A program made the translations under genes and the position numbers. From an uncultured Erythrobacter sp. (lineage in GTDB: Bacteria; Pseudomonadota; Alphaproteobacteria; Sphingomonadales; Sphingomonadaceae): a DNA stretch of 64,000 nt. This document shows positions 27,925 to 38,335 of this stretch, one piece after another. The stretch is from assembly GCF_947499705.1 (NCBI RefSeq), contig NZ_CANMPJ010000001.1, positions 2,143,501-2,207,500 on the forward strand, read 5' to 3'. Position 1 is the first letter of the stretch; each line of letters starts with the position of its first letter. The notes beneath the pieces were generated by a model, which saw only the letters and a program-made list of their open reading frames with translations, did not search any database and was not told the DNA's origin.

Positions 27925-30900
27925 TTAGAAGCGGAACCGGATATTCGCGCTCACGCCAAAGCCGCTGATGTCGTCACCCACCAGCACCTGCCCTCGGAAC
28001 CCACCGCTCAGTGCGTCGTCTTCTCCGCCCAGTGACACTCCGGCGGTCAGTTCGGCATAATCGTCAACTGGAAGATTGCCGAAACTCGCCGTTTGCCCGC
28101 CGCTGGTGAAGATCACGCTGTCTTCGCCTTCGAATTCGTGGACATAGCGTGCGCCGACATAGATCGCGCCGGGGGTGTCGCCGGACTGGAAGCCCGAACC
28201 AAGCCGTGCACCAATCTTGCCGAGCATGCTGTCTCCTTCTTCGAAAGTCAGATTGCCCTGCGCGGTCGTGACGCCGTTAAGATCGGCATGGTTGTAGGCC
28301 AACGAAGCGCTCGGTTCGAAGAAGAACCCGGTGCGATCACCCAGCAAGGCGCCAACTTCGCCCTGAACACCGAAGGCCGAGCCATCGAGTTCGGAGGAAA
28401 CACCGCCGGTCGCACTGCTGAGCTGGCCATTAATGTTGTCATACTTGAGCAGCGCATTGGCAAAGAACGGTCCCGTATCGAGCGCAAGATAGGCACCGAT
28501 GGTCAGAACATCGAAATCGATGCGGTTGGGCGATGCGGCAAAGCGCACTTCGCTGCTGAGATAGCCGCCGGTGATACCGTAGCGCAGAGTCTCGCTGCCG
28601 AAATCGACGCCCGCGAGCACACCGAACGAATCCTGATCGTAACCCAGGTCGAATTGGTTCGTGATGCCATTCACATTCGAACTGAGATCGCGATCACGGT
28701 CGATATCGCCGCCAAAGCCGGTCAGCCACGCTCGCGCGGAACTGTCCTGCCCGCCCGCAAGACTGCTCGATCCAGAACCGAATTGATCGCGATCGGTCGC
28801 CATCTGGCCAGAGAATGCATCGGCGGATTGCTGCCAAACGCCGCGCGCACTTTCCGCAAAATTGCCTGCCTGGAATGCCGCTTGCGACGGTGCCGTTGCC
28901 AGGAGGTAATCGTTGCTGGAGGCGTCGAACACGACATCGAATTCGATCAGGCCAAGCGTCTGGCGTCCACCTGCCAGCGTAAAGGCCGCTTCCGCGCTGC
29001 CACTGCCCGCATCCACAACAAGGATATCGGCGAACAGCGTCGTCGGAGTTCCCCCGACCGTGTTGATCCCCAGCGTGGTCGATCCGGTGACCGCGCCGCC
29101 AATCGTCAGAACGTCGGCGCTCGCCGCAGCAAAGTCGACGTCGAGGCCAAGCATCGATCCGCCCGATCCGGCGAAATCACCCGCAAGGATCAGGTTGTTG
29201 CCGATTGCGTCGTCAACCAGTGAAACGAGGCCGGTATTGGCGAAGCTCTCCAGCCCGCCGAGGGTCAGGGATCCGCCACTCGCAACAGCGAAGTCGCCAT
29301 TGTTGGTCAGCAAATCGGCTCCAAGACCGAAGCTGCTGTCGCCTTCTGCCATGAACATGCCGTTGTTGGTCAGAGTGTCGTCGCCGTCGCCCAAGGTGAC
29401 GAAGCCAAGCAAGGTGCCGTTATTGGCAATCTCGGCATCAGCGCCCGAAACGTTGATCGCTTCGCCAGAGGTCGCCATCAGTGTCCCGTCATTGACGACA
29501 GTGGTCGGGCCGGTGCCATCATTGGCCGCGAGAACGCCCGCCGTCTCACCCATCGTGATTCCGGTGAGATTGATGGTGAGCCCTGACGTGCCCATCCCGT
29601 TGACCGCGTCGATGGCCACCAAGATCCCGCCGCGAATATCGCCAGCGGTGATCACCGTCGAACCGCTGCCGGTATTGTCGGCAACGATGCCGATAGCTCC
29701 GCCGACCACCGTCCCGGCGCTGGTGTCGATCGTGAGATCGGTGCCGGAATGCACCACCTCGATGCCTTCATCAGCCCTGCCGGTGACATCGCCGGTTGTA
29801 ATCGTGGTCGCGCCGCTGCCGGTGTTGTCCGCATCGATGCCGCCCAGGCCGCCTTCGACCACGCCCGCGCTGGTGTCGATGACCAAGTCGGTACCGCTCG
29901 CTTCGGCGACGATGCCGTATCCGCTGACGCCTGCGACCATGGCGGTCGAGATCGAGACCGAGCCCGTTCCGGTATGGTCCACCAGCACACCTACATTGCC
30001 GCCCGCTACGGTTCCTGCAGTGCTGTCGACGCTTACATCGGTGCCAGCCGCAGCCACCGCGATGGCATCGACCATCCCGGTCACATCGGCGGCGGTGATA
30101 GCGGTGACGCCGGTGCCGGTGTTTTCGGCGACGATGCCATCATCCGCGCCCATGACGCTGCCCGCACTGCTGTCGATTATCAGGTCAGTACCGCTGGTCT
30201 GAGCAAATATCCCGATACCTGCGGTGCTGACCGTATCGGCGGCTGTGATCGTCGTTGCGCCAGAGCCGGTATTTCCAGCCAGGATCCCGCCGATTGCGCC
30301 CGTGACCGTTCCTGCCGAGCTGTCGATGGACAGGCTTGAACCGCTCGTTCTGGCCAGAATACCCGCATTGGTCATACCAATCGCATCAGCGGTTGTGATC
30401 GCCACTGCGCCTGAGCCGGTATCGGTCGCATCGATGCCGCTTTCGCCGCCAATCACAGTGCCAGCGCTGCTGTCGATTGCGATGCTGCCCGCGCCATCGG
30501 TGATCACTTTGATTCCGTTGGTAGAACCCATGACATCGCCGATCGCAGTGGTCGAACCAATGAGAATGGAACCGCCCATTCCGCCGCTCGCATCCGCCAG
30601 GATACCCGCGCCCGCTGTGCCGGTGACACCGCCTGAAAGCCCGACACCGTCGATGGTAATCGCGCCGCCATCGCTATCGGCAAGGATGCCGTTCGCGCCC
30701 ATGCCGGTGATCGCGCCAATATCGCTGACAGTGATCGCGCCGCCTGCAGATGTCAGGTCAAGCCCATCGCCTGCCAGACCGATCACACTATCCAGATTGT
30801 CGACCGCGATATCGGCACCAGCGGTCACGACTGCTATGCCGTCAGTCGCTCCGGTCACATCTCCCGACGAACCTTGGACGGTCACACTGGCGCTCATCTG

Positions 30901-33900
30901 CGTGCTGATTGCCCTGATGGCCTCGCCTCCGAGGCCCACCACATCGTTGACCGTCACGGTCAGCGCGCCAGAGCCATAATGTCGCGCATCGATGCCTTGC
31001 AACGCGCCAGTGACACTGCCCGCGCTGCTGTCGAGATTCAGGGTCGTTCCGTCTGCCGAATTGACCGCATAAATCCCGTCACCTGAATCGCCAACCGCAT
31101 CCGCCGACACTATCGAAAGTGCCCCCGTGCCGTTGTTAAGAGCAACAATCCCTTCGGTGCCGCCAGTAATTGCGCCTGCAGATGTATCGACTGTCAGCGA
31201 CATTCCATCCCCGCGTGCGTATACAGCATCATCAGTGTTTGCAGATACGGTGCCGGTGATGACGGAGGTCGCTCCGGTGCCGTAATTGATAACCTCCACC
31301 CCGTCATATTCACCGCTCACGCTGCCCGCGCTGGTGTCGACGGTCAGGTCGGTGCCGTTGGTCGAGTTCAGGATCAGCATGCCATCGCCGCCCACACCAG
31401 TCACATCGGCTGCGGTGATCGAGACTGCACCTGATCCTCTGTGGGAGGCGAAGATGCCACGGGCGTCACCGACCACAGTCCCTGCCGAGGAATCGAGACT
31501 TAGCCCTGTGCCCGCGCCCGACACACTGATGCCGTTGCGCCCCAGCCCTGAAACATCTGCGGTGACGATCGACAGGTCACCCGAACCCGAGTGGCTGACA
31601 TTGATGCCGTCGGTGCCGCCGGTGACGCTGCCAGCGCTGGTATCAACCATCGTGTCGCTGCCGTCGTTCAGCAGGAATATGCCGCGATCAGTTAGTCCAG
31701 TAACGTCGCCGGTCGTGACCGACAGGACTCCGGACCCCATATTGATGGCTCTTACACCTTCGGTTTGGCCCGCGACTTGGCCAGCGGTTGTATCGACTGA
31801 AAAATCGGTCCCAAACGCAGTGAAACTGATCGCATTGAAGCCAGTGGCAATGACATCGGCAGTGATCAGAGTTGTCGAACCTGCGCCGCTGTTGCTGCCA
31901 TTGATGCCAATATTGCTGCCTGTCACAGTTCCCGAACTCGTATCGATCAGCACGTCCGTGCCGGTCGCTCCGAAGCTACCTGTGATGGCGTTGCCGTCGC
32001 TCGCAGTCACATCTGCGGTGCGGATCGTGCCGGTGCCACTGCCATTGTCGATCACGAAGATCCCGGAATTCACCCCGCTCACCGATCCGGCAGTGCTGTC
32101 AACCAGGAGGTTGGACCCGTAATTGGCGGTGAAGATACCGTTCAATGTATCAGCGGTTACGTCGCCAGAGAGTACGCTCAGCACGCCAGAGCCGCGATTG
32201 TCAGCAAAGATGCCATTGTTATTGCCGCGAACACCACCTGCACTGCTGTCGATGGTCAGATCGGTGCCATTGGCCGAATTGCGCGCTACAATTGCATTGT
32301 CGTTTTGGCTGGCCACATCGGCAGTCGTCACCGAAAGCGCGCCCGTACCGTCATTGTCAGCGAAGATGCCTTCGCTTGCTGCGCTGACAGATCCAGCGCT
32401 GCTATCAATGACCAGATCGGTACCTGCCGCGCTGTTCGTGGCACGGATTGCCCGCGAAGTTGCACTCGCCACGTCTGCCGTGGTGACATTTAGCGCACCA
32501 TTGCCGGACTGACGCGCATCGATACCGTATACAGGCGCATTGACGCTGCCCGCACTGCTATCGACCGTAAGATCGGTGCCCATCGTTGAATTGAAGCCAT
32601 AGATTGCCGTGCCGTTCACGCTCGTCACGTCGGCGGACGTTATCGATAAAGAACCTGTACCGCGATGTCGCGCCAGAATACCGGTGCTGTCGGCGGTGAC
32701 ATGGCCTGCACTGGTATCGATGCCGAATTCGGTCGCCGCGTATCCAGTCCCGCCATAAACACCGAAATTGTAGGTCGAATTGACATCGGCTGTCGCGATG
32801 TTCAGCGAACCCGTTCCCCTGTGGTTGGCGAACACGCCCAGGCGGCTGGCGTTGATCGTACCAGCCGTGGTATCGATGATGAGATCGGTGCCATAGTTGT
32901 TCGCGAAAATGCCATCGAATGATGTGGCCGAGATATCGGCGCTGGTAATCGATAGGATTCCTGATCCGAAGTTGCGCGCGTCTATCCCTTCGTAACTGCC
33001 ACTAACTGCGCCGGCGCTGGTATCGATGATCAGATCCGTGCCGGTGTTGAATGCATAGATACCATCGTCAAACGTGCCGGTGACATTTGCAGTCGTGAGT
33101 GTCAGGGCGCCCGACCCTTCATTGCGCGCTTCAATCCCGTCGAACTGGCCAATCACGGATCCTGCGCTGCTGTCGATCGAGACATCGGTGCCATAGCCGC
33201 GACCGACGATGCCTACAGTGCCATCGCCGGCTACATCGGCGCTTGAAATCGTCAACGCACCATTACCGAAATTGCGGGCGAAAATTCCGCCACCGCTTCC
33301 GTTGACCAGTCCGGCCGTGCTGTCGATCATGAGCTCGTCGCCGCCATATTGAGTGGCAATGATGCCGTAACCATTGGCGCCCGTTGCATCGGCTGTGGTG
33401 ATTGCAAGATTCCCGGCGCCATAGTTGCGCGCAAAAATGCCATTGGTCGCACCAATGGCTGCTCCCCCCGAGCTGTCAATCGTGAGGTTGCCGTTTGCAC
33501 CATACTGCACCGCATAAATCGCGTCGCTCGCCTGGCCGACAACCCTGCCAGTCGTGATCGAGAGGTCATTCGAATAATAGCCATAGCTGCGCGCGGCAAT
33601 TCCGCGATTGCTGCCAGTCACGGTGCCTGCGCTGGAATCGATGACCAAATCGGTTCCGTCGTTGGAGGCAAAGATGCCGTCATTGACCGTGCCGTCCACA
33701 TCGGCAGTTGTAATGGTCAGCGCGCCGGTACCATAATTGCGGGCATCGATCCCGTAGGTCCCGCGGACTGCTCCCGCACTTGAGTCGATCGAGGCGTCGG
33801 TACCGAAGCTGTCGAGGTCGATCCCGCTATTATACGCCGCAATAACGGTTGCAGTGGTGATCGATGCGTCGCCAAGGCCAAAGTTGACGGCGGCAATGCC

Positions 33901-36900
33901 TCCGTTTGCCCCTTCGACCGTACCTGCGGAGCTATCGATGGTCAGGTTGCTTGCCGAAGCGCCGCCAAGATACCCGTAGATTCCGCGCCCGTAATTGCCC
34001 GAGACCCCGCCCGACGTGATCGACAATGCACCTGCGCCATATTGGCGGGCCTGAATGCCGGTGGTGTTGCCGGTCACAGCGCCTGCGCTGCTATCGATCG
34101 TCAGGTCACCCGCTGTGCCATAGGATGTCGCAGTGATGCCGTATTGACCGTAACCTTCGACACTGGCGGTCGTTATCGATGCAGAGCCATAGCCACTGTT
34201 GCGGACGCTAATCCCGCTGAGGCCGCCGGTTACCGTGCCCGCAATCGTATCGATGGTGACGCCGTCACCGACGGTGAAGACATCGATCCCGTAGTTGTTG
34301 GTGCCAGTGACATCGGCGCTGGTGATCGACACGGCGCCGTATCCGTATTGCCGAACGCGAATGCCGGTGTTCGCACCGCTGACTGAACCAGCACTGCTGT
34401 CGATCGTCACGTCGCCTGCGCCGGAATTGACGAGGATCCCGTAGAAGCCGCTGCCGGTTACATTGGCGGTCGTGATGCTGGTCGGCCCGTAGCCGTAATT
34501 GCTGATCGAAAGCCCGTTGTTTCCGCCGACTACGCTGCCTGCCGAGGTATCGACGCTGACGCCAGACCCGAAAGCCGAAACTGCAACACCGACTGCGTAA
34601 TTGCCCGTCACATCGCCTGTGGTAATGTCGGCATAGCCGGAACCCTGATGCTGGACGCTAACACCGGATTGCTGACCGGTTACAGTGCCAGCCGAGGTGT
34701 CGACCGTCACGTCGGTTCCCTGTGAACGGACATCGACGCCGTCAAAGGCCTGACCGGTGACATCGGCGGTGATAACACTGGTTATGCCGGTGCCATCATT
34801 GCGAGCATAGACGCCGCTCATGTTGCCGATGACCGGGCCGCCGGCGGTATCGATCAAGAGATCGGTGCCATAGGTAGAGTTAGTGACAAAGACGCCCATA
34901 CCTGAGGTTGCGGTCACCGCACCGGTGGTGATGGAGACTGAGCCGGTGCCGTAGTCCAAACTCGCATTGATGCCGGTGTTCACGCCGGAAACCGAACCGG
35001 CGCTGGTATCGATAATCAGGTCTGTCCCAGCGGTCTTGCGGGCGCGGACCCCTGCGAGGAGATTGCCAGTGACGTCACCGGTCGTGATCGTAAGAGTGCC
35101 GGACCCGAAATCTTGCGCGTAGATTCCGTTGGTTGCGCCTTCGACCACGCCAGCGCTGGAATCGATCGTCAGGTCGGTGCCGTAGCTTCGGGCGTCGATC
35201 CCGTCGCCAACTGTGCCGGTGACGCTAGCTGTAGTGATCGTAAGCGCGCCCGAACCATACTGGTCGAGATCGATCCCGTCATTGCCGCCGATCACGCTTC
35301 CCGCGCTGCTGTTGACGGTAAAGTCAGTGCCTAGAGTCGAGTTCTGCGCGAAGATTCCGGCGAAGTTGGTGCCGGCAACGTCGGCTGTGATGATCGTGTG
35401 CGATCCGGTTCCGCCATTGTAGGAATCGATCCCGTCATAGAGGCCCGTGACAGTGCCCGCGCTGGTATCGACCGAGACATCGGTGCCCAGGCCGCCGTTC
35501 GCCGCGACGAACACGCCATCTCGAATTGCGCCGGTGGCGTCCGCAGTGTTGACGATAGTCGCGCCCGAGCCGTTGTTGATAGCCACAACCGCCCAGGTTC
35601 CGCCATAGGCACTCCCTGCACTCGTATCGACCGTCAGACCATCGCCACCCGTAAATGCAAACGTACCGTATCGCGAAGTTCCGCTGGTCGCACCAGTGAT
35701 GACTGTTGTTGAGCCGGTAATTGCAGAATGACCAACATACACGCCGGTTGTTATCCCTGACACTGTACCTTCGCTCGTATCGACGAAAACGTCACCCGCG
35801 TAGCTTCGCGAACGGATTCCAAACGTGCTCCCGGTGACATCACCCGTCACGATCGAAACGTCGGAAAAACTGGAATTCAGATAGATGCCCACCGAATAAA
35901 CGCTCGAGATCGAGCCTCCGCTGGTGTCGATTGCAACCGCATCGGCTGCAGCTCCATTGGACCTTACATAAACGCCTTCGAACCTGGCATCCACATCGCC
36001 GGTCGTGATCGAAATCGCGCCGTCGCCGGATCCAAGATTGACGTCGATCCCCCGACCGGCGCTGGTGACTGTTCCACCCGACGAGTCGATCGTGACTGTC
36101 CCAAGGCCATCGGTAGACGCAGCAATGCCGGGGCCATAGGTTGATGTGACGTCTCCAATGGCAGTGGTGTTGCCGATTTCGATATTACCGCCAGACCCAA
36201 TCCCGAATGAGCGGGCACCGGCCGATATACCATTAGCTACGCCTCCCACTTGGCCGACACCCTGTATCGAGATATCTCCGCCTCTGCTAATGGCGGCGAC
36301 AGCACCGTTGATTGTATCGATATCGGAGATGGCAATCGCGCCACCTTGGCTGTCAGCGACAATACCCGCTCCGCCATTCGCAGTAATTGTTCCGATATCG
36401 CTGACCGTGATCGCCCCGCCCGCCGAGCCGAGATCGAGCCCATCGCCAGCATTGCCGGTCACGCTGTCGAGGTTTTCGACGAGGATGTCAGCGCCAGATG
36501 TGCGCAGGTAGATCCCGTCGCTTGCTCCAACAACGTCACCGGAAGAACCACGAACGACTATGTCCGCCACTGAAATCGTGCTGGAAGCCCGGATGCCGTT
36601 GCCACCGCTTCCACTCACATCATTGACAGTGATGGTCAGGTCCCCGGCACCTCGATTGTAGGCCAGGATGCCGTGGCGACCTCCTGAAATTGTGCCAGCG
36701 CTGGTATCGATGTTGAAAGCGTTGCCAGAATTATTCTCGCCGGAAATAGCATCGAATCGAGTGCTTTCGACATCCGCTGTTGTGATGTCCAAATCGCCGT
36801 AGCCGGTCTTGGTCGCGCGAATGCCAAGGTTTGCCGATGTTATTGACCCGCCGCTGCTGTCGATTGAAAGCCCCGATCCGCGGAACGTAGCCGCGTTTAT

Positions 36901-38199
36901 GCCCGAGCCATTAATGCCGGTAGCCGCCACATCGCCTGTCGTAATCACGAGAGTGCCGGGCCCCGATTGGGCGGCGCTCACGCCGACTAGATACGCTTCA
37001 ATTCTCCCAGCAGAGGAGTCGATGGCCATGCTCTGGCCGTTTGAGCGGGTGTAGATTCCGCGCCCGTTGAGATCTGTGACACTCGTAATGTCGCCGGTGG
37101 TAATCCTGACATTTGCGCCGTGGTAGCCGAATCCGCGGGCGTTAATGCCCGAGCCATCCGCCGTCAGAGCACCGGCCGTCGTGTCGATGGTAAGGTCGCC
37201 GCGAACATCGCGCACATAGATCGCGTCGGATGAGGTAGACGACACGTTCGCCGTCGTGATTTCAATCGACGCCGAATCGTTTCTCGCACGCGCGTAAATG
37301 CCGCGACCGCCGGCGGTCAGCTGACCTTGAGTGGTGTCGATGACGATTCCATCGCCATTGCTGCCATTGTAAACGTTGATGGCGTCGCCAGCACCAGAAT
37401 TAACGTCTGCCGTGGTGATCGAGACTCCGCGTGTCGCGGCGGGATCAGTGCCGTTGACGCCATAGCTGTTGATCAGGATGCCATTGATCGCACCAGTAAC
37501 TGGCCCAGCAGTGGAATCGATTGCGACCCCCAGGTTCGGTGTCCGCGCAAAGATCCCGACACTCGACCTTCCGGTAACACTTCCTCCAGTGGTGATGGAA
37601 ACGAGTGCGGAGGCTCTAAGAGATGCCGAGAAGACCGGGAACGCGACGGCGCGGATACCTTGGTCACCGGTTATGGAGCTCGTTCCATCGCTCTGTCGGA
37701 TTGAGATATTGCCACCATTCGAAGTGATATCGAGTCCGTCGCCGCCGATCCCGGTTGTGTCGACAGCAAATCCATCCTCGATCGTAATGTCGACAGAGTT
37801 CGCCACGATGGTCTGCTGGGTTATTGCAGGCGCACCATTATCCTCGCAAACGAACACACCGCTACCGGGCGCAGTCTCGACGCACGCATCTTGCGCCAAC
37901 GCCGGGCTTGCGCCGACCAATCCCGACGCTGCGATCGCTGCCGGAGCCACTCCCCAGCGTAGCGCCGCAAGCGCGCGGCCTAGCAGGCTCGTCTCGCCAC
38001 CCGCAGCGCCATCTACCGCAACCGAAACACCCAGCTCGGGCGAGTAGCTCGCCGCGACGCCGTGTTGCTTGATCATTCGACCGCCGCGCAGCATGGCTGA
38101 GGTCACGGGCCGGTGCTCATACGGCGCCAGATCAAGCCAATCCTTGTTCTGCTTTTCGCTCGAAATACCCGTTGCGAATGCGCCCAGCTTGTTCGTCAC
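27925..38199 (-). CDS. Giant repeat-rich autotransporter (type Va) adhesin-like protein
   Basis: 3424 residues from a GTG start (38197-38199). The likely signal peptide is late (about 80-101, ending SPALAQ), after a long N-terminal extension; ATG codons at residues 36 and 42 are alternative starts but lack good ribosome sites. The passenger holds about fifty tandem copies of a ~50-residue unit (about residues 260-2870), each made of two ~25-residue coils such as GTDLTIDSSAGTVTGATNGI and GSGALTITTADVTGT. This pattern fits a right-handed beta-helix. Residues about 3155-3424 form an autotransporter beta-barrel (AWLTGFGGDIDRDRD to the terminal RFRF). It should sit on the cell surface and may mediate adhesion or biofilm formation. 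No protease triad or RGD-type motif stands out. Confidence 0.88.
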   Translation of the reverse strand: MTNKLGAFATGISSEKQNKDWLDLAPYEHRPVTSAMLRGGRMIKQHGVAASYSPELGVSVAVDGAAGGETSLLGRALAALRWGVAPAAIAASGLVGASPALAQDACVETAPGSGVFVCEDNGAPAITQQTIVANSVDITIEDGFAVDTTGIGGDGLDITSNGGNISIRQSDGTSSITGDQGIRAVAFPVFSASLRASALVSITTGGSVTGRSSVGIFARTPNLGVAIDSTAGPVTGAINGILINSYGVNGTDPAATRGVSITTADVNSGAGDAINVYNGSNGDGIVIDTTQGQLTAGGRGIYARARNDSASIEITTANVSSTSSDAIYVRDVRGDLTIDTTAGALTADGSGINARGFGYHGANVRITTGDITSVTDLNGRGIYTRSNGQSMAIDSSAGRIEAYLVGVSAAQSGPGTLVITTGDVAATGINGSGINAATFRGSGLSIDSSGGSITSANLGIRATKTGYGDLDITTADVESTRFDAISGENNSGNAFNIDTSAGTISGGRHGILAYNRGAGDLTITVNDVSGSGGNGIRASSTISVADIVVRGSSGDVVGASDGIYLRTSGADILVENLDSVTGNAGDGLDLGSAGGAITVSDIGTITANGGAGIVADSQGGAIAISDIDTINGAVAAISRGGDISIQGVGQVGGVANGISAGARSFGIGSGGNIEIGNTTAIGDVTSTYGPGIAASTDGLGTVTIDSSGGTVTSAGRGIDVNLGSGDGAISITTGDVDARFEGVYVRSNGAAADAVAIDTSGGSISSVYSVGIYLNSSFSDVSIVTGDVTGSTFGIRSRSYAGDVFVDTSEGTVSGITTGVYVGHSAITGSTTVITGATSGTSRYGTFAFTGGDGLTVDTSAGSAYGGTWAVVAINNGSGATIVNTADATGAIRDGVFVAANGGLGTDVSVDTSAGTVTGLYDGIDSYNGGTGSHTIITADVAGTNFAGIFAQNSTLGTDFTVNSSAGSVIGGNDGIDLDQYGSGALTITTASVTGTVGDGIDARSYGTDLTIDSSAGVVEGATNGIYAQDFGSGTLTITTGDVTGNLLAGVRARKTAGTDLIIDTSAGSVSGVNTGINASLDYGTGSVSITTGAVTATSGMGVFVTNSTYGTDLLIDTAGGPVIGNMSGVYARNDGTGITSVITADVTGQAFDGVDVRSQGTDVTVDTSAGTVTGQQSGVSVQHQGSGYADITTGDVTGNYAVGVAVSAFGSGVSVDTSAGSVVGGNNGLSISNYGYGPTSITTANVTGSGFYGILVNSGAGDVTIDSSAGSVSGANTGIRVRQYGYGAVSITSADVTGTNNYGIDVFTVGDGVTIDTIAGTVTGGLSGISVRNSGYGSASITTASVEGYGQYGITATSYGTAGDLTIDSSAGAVTGNTTGIQARQYGAGALSITSGGVSGNYGRGIYGYLGGASASNLTIDSSAGTVEGANGGIAAVNFGLGDASITTATVIAAYNSGIDLDSFGTDASIDSSAGAVRGTYGIDARNYGTGALTITTADVDGTVNDGIFASNDGTDLVIDSSAGTVTGSNRGIAARSYGYYSNDLSITTGRVVGQASDAIYAVQYGANGNLTIDSSGGAAIGATNGIFARNYGAGNLAITTADATGANGYGIIATQYGGDELMIDSTAGLVNGSGGGIFARNFGNGALTISSADVAGDGTVGIVGRGYGTDVSIDSSAGSVIGQFDGIEARNEGSGALTLTTANVTGTFDDGIYAFNTGTDLIIDTSAGAVSGSYEGIDARNFGSGILSITSADISATSFDGIFANNYGTDLIIDTTAGTINASRLGVFANHRGTGSLNIATADVNSTYNFGVYGGTGYAATEFGIDTSAGHVTADSTGILARHRGTGSLSITSADVTSVNGTAIYGFNSTMGTDLTVDSSAGSVNAPVYGIDARQSGNGALNVTTADVASATSRAIRATNSAAGTDLVIDSSAGSVSAASEGIFADNDGTGALSVTTADVASQNDNAIVARNSANGTDLTIDSSAGGVRGNNNGIFADNRGSGVLSVLSGDVTADTLNGIFTANYGSNLLVDSTAGSVSGVNSGIFVIDNGSGTGTIRTADVTASDGNAITGSFGATGTDVLIDTSSGTVTGSNIGINGSNSGAGSTTLITADVIATGFNAISFTAFGTDFSVDTTAGQVAGQTEGVRAINMGSGVLSVTTGDVTGLTDRGIFLLNDGSDTMVDTSAGSVTGGTDGINVSHSGSGDLSIVTADVSGLGRNGISVSGAGTGLSLDSSAGTVVGDARGIFASHRGSGAVSITAADVTGVGGDGMLILNSTNGTDLTVDTSAGSVSGEYDGVEVINYGTGATSVITGTVSANTDDAVYARGDGMSLTVDTSAGAITGGTEGIVALNNGTGALSIVSADAVGDSGDGIYAVNSADGTTLNLDSSAGSVTGALQGIDARHYGSGALTVTVNDVVGLGGEAIRAISTQMSASVTVQGSSGDVTGATDGIAVVTAGADIAVDNLDSVIGLAGDGLDLTSAGGAITVSDIGAITGMGANGILADSDGGAITIDGVGLSGGVTGTAGAGILADASGGMGGSILIGSTTAIGDVMGSTNGIKVITDGAGSIAIDSSAGTVIGGESGIDATDTGSGAVAITTADAIGMTNAGILARTSGSSLSIDSSAGTVTGAIGGILAGNTGSGATTITAADTVSTAGIGIFAQTSGTDLIIDSSAGSVMGADDGIVAENTGTGVTAITAADVTGMVDAIAVAAAGTDVSVDSTAGTVAGGNVGVLVDHTGTGSVSISTAMVAGVSGYGIVAEASGTDLVIDTSAGVVEGGLGGIDADNTGSGATTITTGDVTGRADEGIEVVHSGTDLTIDTSAGTVVGGAIGIVADNTGSGSTVITAGDIRGGILVAIDAVNGMGTSGLTINLTGITMGETAGVLAANDGTGPTTVVNDGTLMATSGEAINVSGADAEIANNGTLLGFVTLGDGDDTLTNNGMFMAEGDSSFGLGADLLTNNGDFAVASGGSLTLGGLESFANTGLVSLVDDAIGNNLILAGDFAGSGGSMLGLDVDFAAASADVLTIGGAVTGSTTLGINTVGGTPTTLFADILVVDAGSGSAEAAFTLAGGRQTLGLIEFDVVFDASSNDYLLATAPSQAAFQAGNFAESARGVWQQSADAFSGQMATDRDQFGSGSSSLAGGQDSSARAWLTGFGGDIDRDRDLSSNVNGITNQFDLGYDQDSFGVLAGVDFGSETLRYGITGGYLSSEVRFAASPNRIDFDVLTIGAYLALDTGPFFANALLKYDNINGQLSSATGGVSSELDGSAFGVQGEVGALLGDRTGFFFEPSASLAYNHADLNGVTTAQGNLTFEEGDSMLGKIGARLGSGFQSGDTPGAIYVGARYVHEFEGEDSVIFTSGGQTASFGNLPVDDYAELTAGVSLGGEDDALSGGFRGQVLVGDDISGFGVSANIRFRF
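30520..30890 (-). repeat. Second copy of a higher-order passenger block
   Basis: Here the regular repeat is interrupted by a distinct block with VQGSSGDVTGATDGI, VDNLDSVIGLAGDGLDL, AGGAITVSDIGAITG and ILIGSTTAIGDV. The same series in the same order occurs near 36150-36575, about 5.6 kb away. This points to duplication of a multi-unit segment or to a conserved structural module. Confidence 0.65.
36150..36575 (-). repeat. First copy of a higher-order passenger block
   Basis: It contains VRGSSGDVVGASDGI, VENLDSVTGNAGDGLDL, AGGAITVSDIGTITA and IEIGNTTAIGDV, matching the block near 30520-30890 element by element. It differs clearly from the 50-residue units around it. Confidence 0.65.
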
Positions 38200-38286
38200 T
38201 TCAATAGCCCCTGTTTCCCCGCGCGTGCGGAGGTCTAGTGTGGATTCACCAGTCCGGTCCGACAGGAAAACCCACTTGCACGTTTC

Positions 38287-38310
38287 AAAAATGTCTGGCC
38301 CGTTTCGGGC
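38287..38310 (-). terminator. Possible terminator after the TIGR03032-type gene
   Basis: On the minus strand a short stem (GCCCG-AAA-CGGGC) is followed after 5-6 nt by ATTTTTG. It lies in the 136-nt gap between the TIGR03032-type gene and the autotransporter gene. The stem is only 5 bp, so the call is weak. Confidence 0.4.
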
Positions 38311-38335
38311 TCTGGATTATGCGACCCTCTCCCGG

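Larger units (their letters stand above)
29600..37400 (-). repeat. Tandem ~150-bp coding repeats in the autotransporter passenger
   Basis: Nearly 8 kb of direct repeats with a unit near 150 bp, roughly fifty copies, diverged but in frame. The most regular core in protein is IDTSAG-V-G---GI-A followed by LTITTADVTG. Boundaries are approximate. Such arrays can recombine and change copy number. Confidence 0.8.

Noticed and set aside
28093..30202. Two overlapping plus-strand open frames (376 and 429 codons) opposite the autotransporter
   Set aside because: They are low-complexity mirror translations of the repeat tract and barrel coding sequence, without start signals or domains.
29600..37400. 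CRISPR-like repeat array
   Set aside because: The repeats are contiguous, diverged and in frame with one protein. There are no unique spacers and no cas genes.
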